64,000 bases of DNA from an uncultured Chiayiivirga sp. (GTDB taxonomy: Bacteria; Pseudomonadota; Gammaproteobacteria; Xanthomonadales; Xanthomonadaceae). Shown here piece by piece: positions 53,402-63,355 of this stretch. Below the pieces are notes generated by a model. The model worked only from the letters and a program-made list of their open reading frames with translations. It had not been told where the DNA came from and did no database searches. The position numbers and the translations under genes were made by a program. The stretch lies in NCBI GenBank assembly GCA_934525595.1, contig CAKSZJ010000017.1, positions 6,844-70,843 of the forward strand, given 5' to 3'. Position 1 is the first letter of the stretch. Each line of letters starts with the position of its first letter.

Positions 53402-55009
53402 CTAGAGGTTCTGGTAGTTCGGGCCGGCGCCGCCCTCGGGCGTGACCCAGGTGATGTTCTCGTAAGGGTCCTTGATGTCGCAGGTCTTGCAGTGCACGCA
53501 GTTGGCGGCGTTGATCTGCAGGCGCTTGCCGCCGCTGCCGTCATCCACCATTTCATACACCCCGGCGGGGCAGAAACGGGTGCAGGGATTGCCGTATTCC
53601 TCCACGCACGTCGTCGCACACAGGTCGGTGCTGTGCACCAGCAGGTGCACCGGCTGGTCCTCGTCGTGTTCGGTGGCGGCGAAATAGACGCCGGCCAGGC
53701 GGTCGCGCGGCGCCAGGCCGCGCTCGACGTAGTCGCGCCGCGGCGCCTCGACGTCACCCAGCTTGTGCAGGGTGGTCCAGTCGGCTTTGTTCCTGAGCGT
53801 CCAGGGCGAGCGTCCGGCGGTGAGGGTTTCCCAGGCGCCGTTCGCCAGCCCGAACCACAGGCCGCGCTTGAAGCCGGGCTTGATGTTGCGCACCCTCCTG
53901 AGCTCGGCCATGGCCGGGGAGGCGCGCAGCCGGGCATCGAACCCCTGCGGCGAAAGTCCGCTGCCGGCCAGATGCTCGGCCGCCAGCATCGCCGAGCGGA
54001 TCGCCTGGTGGGTACCCTTGATCTTGGGCACGTTCAAGAGACCGGCGGTGTCGCCGATCAGGATCGCGCCGGGCATCTCGCACTTGGGGAGCGACTGCCA
54101 ACCGCCGGTGACGATGGCGCGCGCGCCGGCGGAAACGATGCTGCCGCCATCCAGCAGCGCCTTCACGTGCGGGTGGTTCTTCCACTGCTGGAAGGCTTCC
54201 CAGGGCTTGTAGTCCGGGTCGGTGTAGTCCAGCCCGGAAACGTAACCCAGCGCGACGCGACCCTTGTCCAGGTGATACAGGAAGCTGCCGCCGTAGGTGC
54301 GGCTGTCGGCCGGCCAGCCGACGCTGTGCACGATCTTGCCGGGTTTGAGGCGCTCTTCCGGCACCTGCCACAGCTCCTTGATGCCGATGGAATAGCCCTG
54401 CGGATCGCAGTCCCGGTCGAGCCCGAATTTTTCGACCAGCCGCTTGGTGAGGTGCCCGCGCGCGCCCTCGGCCAGCACCGTGATCCTGGCCTTGATGTCG
54501 ATGCCCTGGGTGTAGCCGGGCTTGTGCGAGCCGTCCTTGGCCACGCCCATGTCGCCAATGCGCACGCCGCCCACCGAACCATCCTCGTTGTAATAAAGGT
54601 CGGCCGCGGCGAAGCCGGGGTAGATTTCCACGCCCAGGGCCTCGGCCTGGGGGGCCATCCAGGCGCACATCGCGCCCAGCGAGACGATGAAGTTGCCGTG
54701 GTTGCGCATCCCCGGCGGCACAAAGGGAAACTTGAAGCCGCCGGTCCGGCTCAGCATCCAGAATTCGTCTTCCGCGGCGGGAATGCAGATCGGCGGCGGG
54801 TTGTCGCGCCAGCCGGGCAGCAGCGCATCGAGCGGCTCGGGCTCGATCACCGCGCCCGAGAGGATCTGCGCGCCGATGGCGCTGGCTTTCTCGATCACGC
54901 AGACCGACAGCTCCGGCCTGATCTGCTTGAGCCGGATCGCGAATGCCAGTCCGGCGGGGCCGCCACCGACGGTGACGACGTCGTATTCCATGAACTCGCG
55001 CTCGCTCAT
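53402..55009 (-). CDS. Electron transfer flavoprotein-ubiquinone oxidoreductase
   Basis: 535 residues from the ATG at 55009. The FAD-binding motif VTVGGGPAGLAFAIRLKQ lies near residue 13. The C-terminus has the [4Fe-4S] cysteines in CTRFCPAGVYEM and CVHCKTCDIKDP. The NWQ-type ubiquinone region is in the middle (GKGTHQ-like KIKGTHQAIRSAMLAAEHLA). It moves electrons from EtfAB to membrane quinone. It is near-divergent from the amidase gene. The long frame upstream of 55009 is not used. Confidence 0.96.
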   Translation of the reverse strand: MSEREFMEYDVVTVGGGPAGLAFAIRLKQIRPELSVCVIEKASAIGAQILSGAVIEPEPLDALLPGWRDNPPPICIPAAEDEFWMLSRTGGFKFPFVPPGMRNHGNFIVSLGAMCAWMAPQAEALGVEIYPGFAAADLYYNEDGSVGGVRIGDMGVAKDGSHKPGYTQGIDIKARITVLAEGARGHLTKRLVEKFGLDRDCDPQGYSIGIKELWQVPEERLKPGKIVHSVGWPADSRTYGGSFLYHLDKGRVALGYVSGLDYTDPDYKPWEAFQQWKNHPHVKALLDGGSIVSAGARAIVTGGWQSLPKCEMPGAILIGDTAGLLNVPKIKGTHQAIRSAMLAAEHLAGSGLSPQGFDARLRASPAMAELRRVRNIKPGFKRGLWFGLANGAWETLTAGRSPWTLRNKADWTTLHKLGDVEAPRRDYVERGLAPRDRLAGVYFAATEHDEDQPVHLLVHSTDLCATTCVEEYGNPCTRFCPAGVYEMVDDGSGGKRLQINAANCVHCKTCDIKDPYENITWVTPEGGAGPNYQNL

Positions 55010-55119
55010 CGGCTGGCTTCCCTTCGGCTGCGTATGTTGATGCAACGCGGCATTGTGCGGGTTTGCGGCAGGGCGGGCAAACCCGCACCATGCGCGTTTC
55101 CCGATACGGTCTCCCTGCG

Positions 55120-56478
55120 ATGGCCCATGACCCCGACTCCCTGCGCAAGGCACCCCTGATTCGCGTGCTGCACGCGCTGGCCGCCGGTCAGGTCAGCAGC
55201 CAGGCACTGACCCGCGCATTCCTCGGTGCGATCGAGCGTGAGCGCCACCTCAACGCCTGGCTGCACGTCGATGCCGACGGCGCGCTTGCCGCGGCGCGCG
55301 CCTCCGACGCCCGCCGCGCCGCCGGCGCGCGGCTCGGTCGGCTCGACGGCGTGCCGCTGGCGGTCAAGGACAACATCGATGTGGCCGGCATGCCGACCCG
55401 CTTCGGGCTGCCCGCACGCGACGAAAGCGTCGCGGCGCACGATGCCTTCATCGTCGCGCGCCTGCGCGGTGCCGGCGCAGTGCTGCTGGGCAAAACCAAC
55501 CTCGATGAAGCCACCCTGGGCACGATCGGGCGCAACCCGCACTTCGGTGACGTGGTCAACCCGCAGCTTCCCGGCCGGGCCAGCGGCGGATCGTCCGCCG
55601 GCTCCGCCGTCGCGGTCGCCGCCGGCCATGCGGTCGCAGCGCTGGGATCGGACACCCTGGGTTCGATCCGCATTCCGGCCGCGTTCTGCGGTGTCGTCGG
55701 GCTCAAGCCGACCCACGGCGAACTTTCCTGCCGGGGGCTGCGCCCGTCGCTGCGGCGGCTCGACTGCCCCGGCCTGATCGCCCGTGGGGTCGAAGACATC
55801 GCGCCGCTGCTGCAGGTGATGGCCGGGCATGACCCCGACGATCCACGCTCGCGCCGCCGTCGCATCGCGCTGGCAGCACCGGACTGGAACCCGGCCACGC
55901 TACGCGTGGGCGTGCTGGCCGATGCCGCGGCGCTGGGTGCCTGCACGGCCGTGACCACCGCCTTTGACGGTGCCATGACGCGCTGCGCGGGGCTGCTGGC
56001 GCGGGTGTCGGTGTCACCTATCCGCCTTGCCGAGATGGACGTGGGCGCCACCCGCCGCGCCGCGCTGCTGATGATGGAGGCCGAGCTGCTGGCCGCGCAC
56101 GGCGCCCTGCTCGACGGTGCCTCGCCGCGGATTTCGGCCATGCTGGAATTCGCGCGGCGCAAGTCCGCCGCCGACTACGCCCGCGCCGATCTGCGGCTGG
56201 ATGCGCACGTGGCCCGGGTGCGGCGGCTGTTCGAGCGCTTCGACGCCCTGCTGCTGCCCGTGGCGCCGCTGCCGCCGCCCGCGACCGGTGAGCCGGAGCC
56301 CTCGAACCTGGCCGATTTCACCGCGCTGGCTTCGCTCGCCGGCTGCCCGGCACTGGCGCTGCCTCTGGGCCACGGCATCGGCCTGCAGCTGGTCGGCCTG
56401 CCCGGCAGCGACCTGCGGCTGCTGGAGTTGGGCGCGCTGGTGGCCGCAGTGGTGGAGGCCGACGCGAGTCCGGACTGA
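55120..56478 (+). CDS. Amidase signature family protein
   Basis: 452 residues from the ATG at 55120; in-frame starts at 55090 (ATG) and 55063 (TTG) are possible. The Ser-cisSer-Lys triad is complete: Lys83 in AVKDNIDV, Ser158 in GGSSAGS and nucleophile Ser182 in SDTLGSIRIPA, with the GatA-like 24-residue spacing. It hydrolyses a C-N amide bond. Most such proteins act on small amides or as GatA; without gatB/gatC beside it, a catabolic amidase is more likely. The C-terminal half is diverged. Confidence 0.88.
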   Translation: MAHDPDSLRKAPLIRVLHALAAGQVSSQALTRAFLGAIERERHLNAWLHVDADGALAAARASDARRAAGARLGRLDGVPLAVKDNIDVAGMPTRFGLPARDESVAAHDAFIVARLRGAGAVLLGKTNLDEATLGTIGRNPHFGDVVNPQLPGRASGGSSAGSAVAVAAGHAVAALGSDTLGSIRIPAAFCGVVGLKPTHGELSCRGLRPSLRRLDCPGLIARGVEDIAPLLQVMAGHDPDDPRSRRRRIALAAPDWNPATLRVGVLADAAALGACTAVTTAFDGAMTRCAGLLARVSVSPIRLAEMDVGATRRAALLMMEAELLAAHGALLDGASPRISAMLEFARRKSAADYARADLRLDAHVARVRRLFERFDALLLPVAPLPPPATGEPEPSNLADFTALASLAGCPALALPLGHGIGLQLVGLPGSDLRLLELGALVAAVVEADASPD

Positions 56479-56499
56479 TCCCGCCGCCGGATTCGACTG

Positions 56500-56850
56500 C
56501 TACTCGCGCGGATCGATCCACACTTCGCCGTCGCGCACCTCGCACGGCACCTCGCGCAGGCTCTGGCCGCGACACGGCCCGGCAATGCAGTCGCCCGCCG
56601 GGATGGTGAAGCACGCGCCATGGGCGGCACAGACCACGGTGCCCGCATCGACGATGAAACGCCCCGGCACAACCTCCAGGCGACGGCCGGCGTGCGGGCA
56701 GACGTTGTGGAAGACGCGCACCTCGTTGCCGCGGCGCAGCACCACCAGTGGCGACGCCTCACCGCCCACCTCGGCCTCGAACCCGATGGCGCCGGCGTCG
56801 GGAAGTGCGTCGATGACTGAAAGGAAAACGTGATTCGCCATGACTGCCAT
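56500..56850 (-). CDS. Rieske [2Fe-2S] ferredoxin-type protein
   Basis: 116 residues. The two Rieske boxes are CPHAGRR (Cys51, His53) and CAAHGACF (Cys74, His77), with the usual 20-residue spacing. There is no signal peptide or membrane anchor, so it is a soluble Rieske ferredoxin or small dioxygenase-type electron carrier. Partner proteins are not adjacent. Its stop lies 22 bases from that of the convergent amidase gene. Confidence 0.9.
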   Translation of the reverse strand: MAVMANHVFLSVIDALPDAGAIGFEAEVGGEASPLVVLRRGNEVRVFHNVCPHAGRRLEVVPGRFIVDAGTVVCAAHGACFTIPAGDCIAGPCRGQSLREVPCEVRDGEVWIDPRE

Positions 56851-56926
56851 GTCACTTGTGACGGACTGGAACGACCCCGATACTGGGTCTTCTGCCCGAT
56901 CATTCTGACACGCAAGGAATCAGTCC

Positions 56927-57184
56927 ATGCGACCACTGTTCTTTTCGTTCCAGCCCCCGCGCCATCCGCTGGCGCGATTTGCGCTGGGCCTGACCGGGCT
57001 GGTATTGCTCGGATTCTTCGGCCTCATCGGCCTTTCGATCGCCGCCGTGGCGCTTTCCGGCTACGCGCTCAGGCGACTGTGGCTGCGCCTGGCCGGCGCC
57101 CGTCCGGCACCAGGACGCCCGCTCGATCCCAACGTGATCGAAGGCGAATTCAGGGTGGTGCAGCCGTCGCGCCTGCCGCGCTGA
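56927..57184 (+). CDS. Small membrane protein overlapping pilS
   Basis: 85 residues. One long or two short hydrophobic helices (about 18-50: FALGLTGLVLLGFFGLIGLS) are followed by a basic segment and a conserved-looking tail DPNVIEGEFRVVQPS. No family recognised, though DPNVIEGEY-like tails are seen on small Xanthomonadales membrane proteins. Its last 35 bases overlap the end of pilS, which is convergent. Confidence 0.7.
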   Translation: MRPLFFSFQPPRHPLARFALGLTGLVLLGFFGLIGLSIAAVALSGYALRRLWLRLAGARPAPGRPLDPNVIEGEFRVVQPSRLPR

Positions 57185-58841
57185 TCGCGGAGCCTGCCGG
57201 CTTCATGCCCGGCAGGTTCTCCAGCCGCTGTGCATGCGGCAGGGTGATGCGGAAGCAGCTTCCGCCGGCCATCGTCAGGTATTCGAGCTTGGCCTGGTTG
57301 GCCTCGCAGAGCTGGCGCGCGATGTAGAGCCCCAGGCCGTTGCCGTGCTCGTGCGTGGTGACGAAGGGTTCGAAGATCGTGGCGGCCACCTTGGGCGGGA
57401 TGCCCGGCCCGCGGTCGAGCACTTCGATCACGATGGCCTCGCTCTCGTTCAGGCGCCGCGCCGTCACGGTGATGCGCGCCGGCTCGCCGGGCAGGTGCCC
57501 GTGGATCATCGCGTTCTGCACCAGACAGCTCACCACCTGGTCCAGATGCTGGGGATCGACCATCGCCAGCAGCTGGGAGGTCTTCGCCACCGCGCGCAGC
57601 TCGGTGGCATCGATGTAGTGCCCGTTCTTGTACTCCTCGACGAAGCGCGTCACCCACTGCGCCACGTCGATCGATTCGGGCCGCGAGCGCTCGCGGCGCG
57701 ACAGCGCCAGCACGTTCTCGATGATGCCGTTCATGCGCTGGCAGTGGTTGAGGATGATTTCCACCAGGCGCCTGTCGGCCTCGGGCAGGTCCGGCGATTC
57801 CTCAAGCAGCTGGGCGGAATAGCTGATCGCGGCCAGCGGATTGCGGATTTCATGCGCGATGCTGGCCGAGAGTCGTCCCAGGTTCGCCAAGGTCAGCTCC
57901 TCGGCGCGGCGTGTCACCAGCGATGTGTCGTCCAGAAAGATCACGAACAGCTCGCTGCTGACGCCCAGCCCAGCGAAACGCGGGATCAGGTCGAGCTGAT
58001 CCGGCCCCAGACGCAGCGGCTTGCCTTCGTTGCGGTCGTCCTCCATGCGCCACTGGAACAGGCGCTGCGCCAGCTCCGGCGCGGCGTCGCCCAGGGTCAG
58101 GCGGTCGGTCTGCGGTTGACCCAGAAGCTGCCAGGCGGCCTCGTTGTGCAGGTGCACGATGCCGGCAACATCCACCACCAGCACGCCGGTTCGCATGCGC
58201 CGGATGATCAGCTCGTTGATCTGGGCCAGGCTGGCAACCTCTTCGCCGCGCTGCTGCGCCAGCACGTGGGTATCGCGCATCTGCCGGCCGACCATGTCGC
58301 CCAGCTTGGCCATGGCGATGTAACCCAGCGCGCACACCACGATCTCGATCAGGGCGCGGCTGTCCAGGCCGGCAGCACCGTGCGAGAGCAGGTATTCGCC
58401 CATCAGCAGCACACCCGCGGCAATGGCCAGGGTCAGCGTGGTGCGCAGCGGCAGCAGCACCGCAGCGGCGCCGAAATTGACGATCAGCGCCATCGCGATG
58501 CCGGTCTGGAGGTGCGCCACCGAATGCACCATCAGCACCGTGGCCAGCACATCCAGCACCACGCCCACGATCACCTGGCCAGCCAGCGGCTGGCCGGAAA
58601 TCCGCCCGTGAAGCAGCAGCGCCAGCGCCACGATGAGATACGACGCGGCTGTCCACGCCGCCAGCCGCGGCTGGTTCAGCGTGACCCATTCTTCAGGCAG
58701 CGAACCAAAGGCCAGCAGCGCGAAGGACGCCGCCACCAGGGCGCGGTACAGGGTGAAGAAATACTGCTCGCGCCGCAGCGCCTCGTCGCCGGCGTAGGTC
58801 CGGTCCCCGTCCTCGATCTGCTCGCGCACCGCCGCGTTCAT
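57150..58841 (-). CDS. pilS: PilS-type sensor histidine kinase
   Basis: 563 residues. Six N-terminal membrane helices (about 30-180), as in PilS, are followed by a PAS-like segment and the kinase core: phospho-acceptor His330 in ASIAHEIRNPLAA, N-box NAMIHGHL, DRGPGIPP and GNGLGLYIARQL. In Pseudomonas PilS/PilR controls type IV pilin transcription. It lies back to back with sucCD, the Xanthomonadales order. The cognate pilR, expected directly after pilS, is missing from this spot; a convergent gene is there instead. Confidence 0.92.
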   Translation of the reverse strand: MNAAVREQIEDGDRTYAGDEALRREQYFFTLYRALVAASFALLAFGSLPEEWVTLNQPRLAAWTAASYLIVALALLLHGRISGQPLAGQVIVGVVLDVLATVLMVHSVAHLQTGIAMALIVNFGAAAVLLPLRTTLTLAIAAGVLLMGEYLLSHGAAGLDSRALIEIVVCALGYIAMAKLGDMVGRQMRDTHVLAQQRGEEVASLAQINELIIRRMRTGVLVVDVAGIVHLHNEAAWQLLGQPQTDRLTLGDAAPELAQRLFQWRMEDDRNEGKPLRLGPDQLDLIPRFAGLGVSSELFVIFLDDTSLVTRRAEELTLANLGRLSASIAHEIRNPLAAISYSAQLLEESPDLPEADRRLVEIILNHCQRMNGIIENVLALSRRERSRPESIDVAQWVTRFVEEYKNGHYIDATELRAVAKTSQLLAMVDPQHLDQVVSCLVQNAMIHGHLPGEPARITVTARRLNESEAIVIEVLDRGPGIPPKVAATIFEPFVTTHEHGNGLGLYIARQLCEANQAKLEYLTMAGGSCFRITLPHAQRLENLPGMKPAGSAISAAGATAAPP

Positions 58842-59039
58842 TGCGCCTGCTCCCTCGTGCCTGACGCGTCCGCACCACCGGTCGGAACGGCCGTGCCGCT
58901 ACCGGCGTCCAGTATGGCGCGTTTTGCCTTTGCCGGGTCGGTCCATCAAAATAGGCGACCCGCCGCGGCCTTCTGGCGCGACGCGGCATGGCGGCGCAGC
59001 CGCCTTCCCCCTCCCTCCCTACTCCCCACAGGGTGACGC

Positions 59040-60203
59040 ATGAATTTCCACGAGTACCAGGCCAAGGAGCTGTTTGCCCAGTTCGGCATTCCGGTTCCGG
59101 CCGGCAAGATCGCACGCACGCCGGATGAAGCTGTCGAGGCCGCCAAGTCCATCGGCGGCGACTTCTGGGTGGTCAAGGCCCAGATTCACGCAGGCGGCCG
59201 CGGCAAGGCCGGCGGAGTGAAGCTCGCCAAGACCCTCGACGAAGTGAAGCAGTACGCCAGCGCGATGCTCGGCACCCGCATGGCCACCTACCAGAGCGCG
59301 GGCATCGCCCTGCCGATCGACACCGTGCTGGTGACCCAGGCCACCGACATCGCCAAGGAGCTCTACCTCTCGCTGCTGGTGGACCGCTCCACCAAGTCCA
59401 TCACCTTCATCACCTCCAGCGAGGGCGGCGTCGACATCGAACAGGTCGCCGCCGAAACCCCGGAAAAGATCCAGACCCTGCACGTCAACTACGTCCAGGG
59501 CCTGCAGCCCTTCCAGTGCCGCCAGGTCGGCTTTGCCATGGGCCTCAACGCCAGGCAGGTCAACCAGCTCACCAAGCTGATGCTGGGGCTTTTCAAGCTG
59601 TTCAACGAGAAGGACTTCTCGCTGGTGGAACTCAATCCGCTGGCGATTCTCACCAACGGCGACCTCGCCGTGCTCGACGGCAAGGTCAACTCCGACGACA
59701 ACGCCACCTTCCGCCACGCCGATCTGGCCGCCATGCGCGACGTGCGCCAGGAGGACGAGACCGAGGTTCTGGCCAGCAAGTTCGACCTCAACTACGTCAC
59801 CATGGACGGCAACATCGGCTGCATGGTGAACGGCGCGGGCCTGGCGATGGCCACCATGGACGTGATCAAGCTGGAAGGCGGCGAGCCGGCCAACTTCCTC
59901 GACGTGGGTGGCGGCGCCACCAAGGAACGCGTCACCGAGGCGTTCAAGCTGATCCTCTCCAGCGACAAGGTGAAGGCGATCTTCGTCAACATCTTCGGCG
60001 GCATCGTGCGCTGCGACATGATCGCCGAAGGCATCATCGCCGCGGTCAAGGAAGTGGACGTGAAGGTTCCGGTGATCGTGCGCCTGGAAGGCACGAACGT
60101 CGAAAAGGGCAAGGAACTGCTCAAGAATTCCGGCCTGGCCATCCAGCCGGCCGACGACATCAACGACGGCGCCAAGAAAGCCGTTGCCGCGATCGCTGCC
60201 TGA
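59040..60203 (+). CDS. sucC: Succinyl-CoA synthetase beta subunit
   Basis: 387 residues, the full family length. The ATP-grasp domain begins [20 protein letters not shown] with the Gly-rich loop [12 protein letters not shown] and the metal site [18 protein letters not shown]. The C-terminal CoA-ligase domain includes [15 protein letters not shown] and [11 protein letters not shown]. Together with SucD it interconverts succinyl-CoA and succinate with formation of ATP or GTP in the TCA cycle. sucD follows after 12 bases. Confidence 0.97.
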   Translation: MNFHEYQAKELFAQFGIPVPAGKIARTPDEAVEAAKSIGGDFWVVKAQIHAGGRGKAGGVKLAKTLDEVKQYASAMLGTRMATYQSAGIALPIDTVLVTQATDIAKELYLSLLVDRSTKSITFITSSEGGVDIEQVAAETPEKIQTLHVNYVQGLQPFQCRQVGFAMGLNARQVNQLTKLMLGLFKLFNEKDFSLVELNPLAILTNGDLAVLDGKVNSDDNATFRHADLAAMRDVRQEDETEVLASKFDLNYVTMDGNIGCMVNGAGLAMATMDVIKLEGGEPANFLDVGGGATKERVTEAFKLILSSDKVKAIFVNIFGGIVRCDMIAEGIIAAVKEVDVKVPVIVRLEGTNVEKGKELLKNSGLAIQPADDINDGAKKAVAAIAA

Positions 60204-60215
60204 GGAACGGACACC

Positions 60216-61091
<876 letters not shown>

Positions 61092-61123
61092 GCTTCCGTT
61101 ACCCTCCACGCCGATACACGCAC

Positions 61124-61155
61124 GGGGCCGCATTCGCGGCCCCGCTGCTTTTCCA
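61124..61155 (+). terminator. Terminator after sucCD
   Basis: Arms GGGGCCGC (61124-61131) and GCGGCCCC (61136-61143) around ATTC, followed by GCTGCTTTT. Strong hairpin right after sucD. Confidence 0.8.
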
Positions 61156-61295
61156 GGCCGCCATCCGCACTCCCGGAGCCTGCACGGCTGCCGCGAAAAG
61201 GCGCGGAAAGCGCCGTTCCCCATCACATACCGGACTGTCCGCAATGTATCGGGAATGTATCGGGAATCTGCGCCTCCCCCGGGGATTTCCGGTCG

Positions 61296-61709
61296 TCACT
61301 TCACCTCGACCTCATTCGGCGATCGCGCGTAAATGGTCGCGCTGACCTCGTGGTCCAGGTCCGATGCCATGGTGCCGAGCACCTTGACCTCGACATGGTT
61401 CGGCTCGATGACCGAAAGAGTCGCCCGAAGATTCGAAACGCCCTGCCCGAATGGAAGCGATGGCTCGACCGAGCCTGCCACGACGGGTGATCCATCACGA
61501 TCGGCGGGATCGGCAATCCACTCGATCAGAAGCGTCGACGTTATGTGCTCGAACCCCTTGTTCGAGATGACGACGCGATACGTCCCCGACTTTTCGCCAT
61601 CGTCCCAGTAGCCTCCCGAGGTCACGCTCACAACGTCCGGAGGAACGGCCCCGAAGGACGGCGATGCGAACACCGGAAGAAAAACAAGAGCCGCGGAAAA
61701 AATCTTCAT
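61296..61709 (-). CDS. Small secreted hypothetical protein
   Basis: 137 residues from the ATG at 61709, with a signal peptide (about 1-20, cut near SFGA). The mature part is beta-rich: VVSVTSGGYWDDGEKSGTYR, VVISNKGFEHITSTLLIEWI and VKVLGTMASDLDHEVSATIY suggest a single Ig-like or CARDB-like sandwich. No disulphides. No family is certain. Base composition is less GC-rich than the core genes around it, suggesting acquired DNA. Confidence 0.65.
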   Translation of the reverse strand: MKIFSAALVFLPVFASPSFGAVPPDVVSVTSGGYWDDGEKSGTYRVVISNKGFEHITSTLLIEWIADPADRDGSPVVAGSVEPSLPFGQGVSNLRATLSVIEPNHVEVKVLGTMASDLDHEVSATIYARSPNEVEVK

Positions 61710-61780
61710 GACGCCCCGCCCTGAACAGGATGCGCTGCGGAACGGCGCCGGCCTGGGTGGATTTACAGAAATCATCTCGA

Positions 61781-62275
61781 CTATCCCAGAACCTGTGGAT
61801 TGAGCTGCCAGACGGCGTAATTGAGTGCGCAGGCAAAACCGACCCAGGAAAGATACGGAATGAGCAAGACACCTGCCAAGGGCCTGACACGCCAGAACAA
61901 GACGAGCGTGGCAACGATCAGCGCCACGAGGACGACGATGTCCGCAAAGGCCGCTGCACCCAGATGCCATCCGAAGAACAGCCAGCTCCAAAGCGCATTG
62001 AGCGCAAGCTGTACCAGGAACAGCGTCAGAGCTGCAGGTGCGGCACGAAAACCTCCGGTCCTCCAGACCAGCCATGCCGCAATACCCATCAGCACATACA
62101 AGACCGTCCAGACAGGACCGAACACCTCGGCTGGCGGAGCCCACCCGGGACGCACGAGCTGCCCATAGAACGCGCCGGCGCGAATTGACGCCGCGCCGCC
62201 AATGGCAGCGGCAACAAAAGTCACCGCGAGCCAGACAACCAGCCCGACCACCTGCCTGCTTCTTTTCAAAGCCAT
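61781..62275 (-). CDS. tspO: TspO/MBR family protein
   Basis: 164 residues from the ATG at 62275 behind a GAGGGG ribosome binding site. Five membrane helices are predicted with the family's aromatic motifs: RPGWAPPAEVFGPVWTVLYVLMGIA, ALNALWSWLFFG, and the C-terminal LNYAVWQLN. Bacterial TspO proteins bind porphyrins or affect oxidative and light stress responses; the role here is not known. It is a lone gene between unrelated hypotheticals. Confidence 0.9.
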   Translation of the reverse strand: MALKRSRQVVGLVVWLAVTFVAAAIGGAASIRAGAFYGQLVRPGWAPPAEVFGPVWTVLYVLMGIAAWLVWRTGGFRAAPAALTLFLVQLALNALWSWLFFGWHLGAAAFADIVVLVALIVATLVLFWRVRPLAGVLLIPYLSWVGFACALNYAVWQLNPQVLG

Positions 62276-62610
62276 GGAGTACCCCTCATGTTGTATTGCA
62301 GCGGAATCAAGGCGCACCGCGAAACGGCATCGGCTTGAATGATTGCCGGGCCACAGCGCGGCAGTCGTCGCCCCGCGAGCCTATTTGCGCGACACCATCT
62401 CCCTGATTTCGCTTTCCTTGAGCTTCATCGCAATCGCAGTCAGGAAAACCTTGACCATCACCCGCAAATGAACGTCGCAATCGTTATCGTGAAGAACGAA
62501 GAAACGACCAGATCGACGGCAAGATATGGCTCTCTCGCGTTTCTCGCGGCCTGGATGGGCCAGACTGATGGTCTCACCATCAGGATACGGGGTCGCGAGA
62601 GGAGTTCGAC
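62276..62610. other. Intergenic stretch with gene debris
   Basis: No complete gene. On the minus strand a 25-codon frame (62382-62459) with regular codons could be the tail or remnant of a lost gene. A GATGGTCTCACCATC palindrome lies near 62567-62581, just before the transposase fragment, and may be an IS-end scar. Confidence 0.35.
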
Positions 62611-62892
62611 ATGCACGCTACCATCAAACCCGCCCGCGTGACATCTTCTGCCGTCACGCTGGCCATCGATCTGGCCAAGGAGGTGTTCGAGCTGGCGTTT
62701 GCCGATGCCGCCAAGCGTATTGTCGAGCGCAAGCGACTCAAGCGCGGGCCGTTCGGCGAGTGCCTGCAAAATCGTGCGCCGCTGCGCATCGTGATGGAAG
62801 CCTGCGGCTCGGCGCACGCCTGGGCGCGCAGGCTTGTCCGGCTCAGGCACGCGGCGGCTCTGGGCGGCCGAGCATCACGGTGCGGGTTTTGA
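62611..62892 (+). pseudogene. IS110 family transposase fragment
   Basis: 93 codons match the N-terminal DEDD region of IS110 transposases: AIDLAKEVFELAFADAAKRI, GPFGECLQNRAPLRIVMEACGSAHAWARRL. The match stops near residue 77 and the frame then runs into unrelated sequence and a stop. The C-terminal Transposase_20 domain is absent. It is a decayed remnant of an insertion. Confidence 0.7.
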
Positions 62893-63345
62893 CCCAGCCC
62901 ACGTCAGCCGGCGCGAAACGCACGCCGCCTGATTTTATTCCATCTCATCCGTAATACCGTGTCACGCGCTACCGTTTCACCCTACTGATGTTGCATTGTC
63001 TCAACTCATGCAAGCGTGTCGGTCCCCGAGTTGGACAAGCCGATAACAATGCTGATCTTTTTGATCGTTTGAGCGTCTGGCCTCTTGCTCGTGGGTGAGC
63101 AGGGCTTTCGAGCGGCATGCCGCGAGCCTGCGAACGACCGCCGGCATGCAAACCGGCGGGCCGGAATGATGGCTCGGGAAAAGCCCACCGCAAAGCCGAA
63201 TACACGAATGCAACCGCTCTCGCCTTGCCGGAGTTGAAGCAAAAGCGTCAGCGGGATGAAAAACAGGGAATCAAACACCGTGAAGCTGGCGCTTCACAAT
63301 ATCCTGTCGCCAAGGGTTGACAGGGGAGTCCATACATGAATTGTT
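62893..63345. other. Non-coding stretch between IS fragment and nuclease gene
   Basis: No gene seen on either strand; short frames have irregular composition. It holds two hairpins near the right end: GTGAAGC/GCTTCAC at about 63282-63299 and CCTGTC/GACAGG at about 63303-63324. These lie between the attC-like half-site and the rest. Confidence 0.5.
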
Positions 63346-63349
63346 AGGC
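63339..63349 (-). repeat. Integron attC-like half-site
   Basis: On the minus strand the nuclease gene's TGA is followed after 6 bases by GCCTAACAATTCATG. GCCTAAC fits the attC R'' consensus RYYYAAC, and AATTC is its usual continuation. The far half (GTTRRRY) was not found within about 150 bases, so the site seems truncated. Confidence 0.45.
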
Positions 63350-63355
63350 GCGTTC

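Noticed and set aside
61244-61268. Two tandem copies of AATGTATCGGG
   Set aside because: Only two copies next to a terminator region, with no linked feature.
62382-62459. 25-codon minus-strand ORF
   Set aside because: Too short and without a family match; mentioned only as possible debris.
63006-63278. Overlapping minus-strand ORFs beside the nuclease gene
   Set aside because: Irregular composition, no ribosome binding sites, no recognisable domains.
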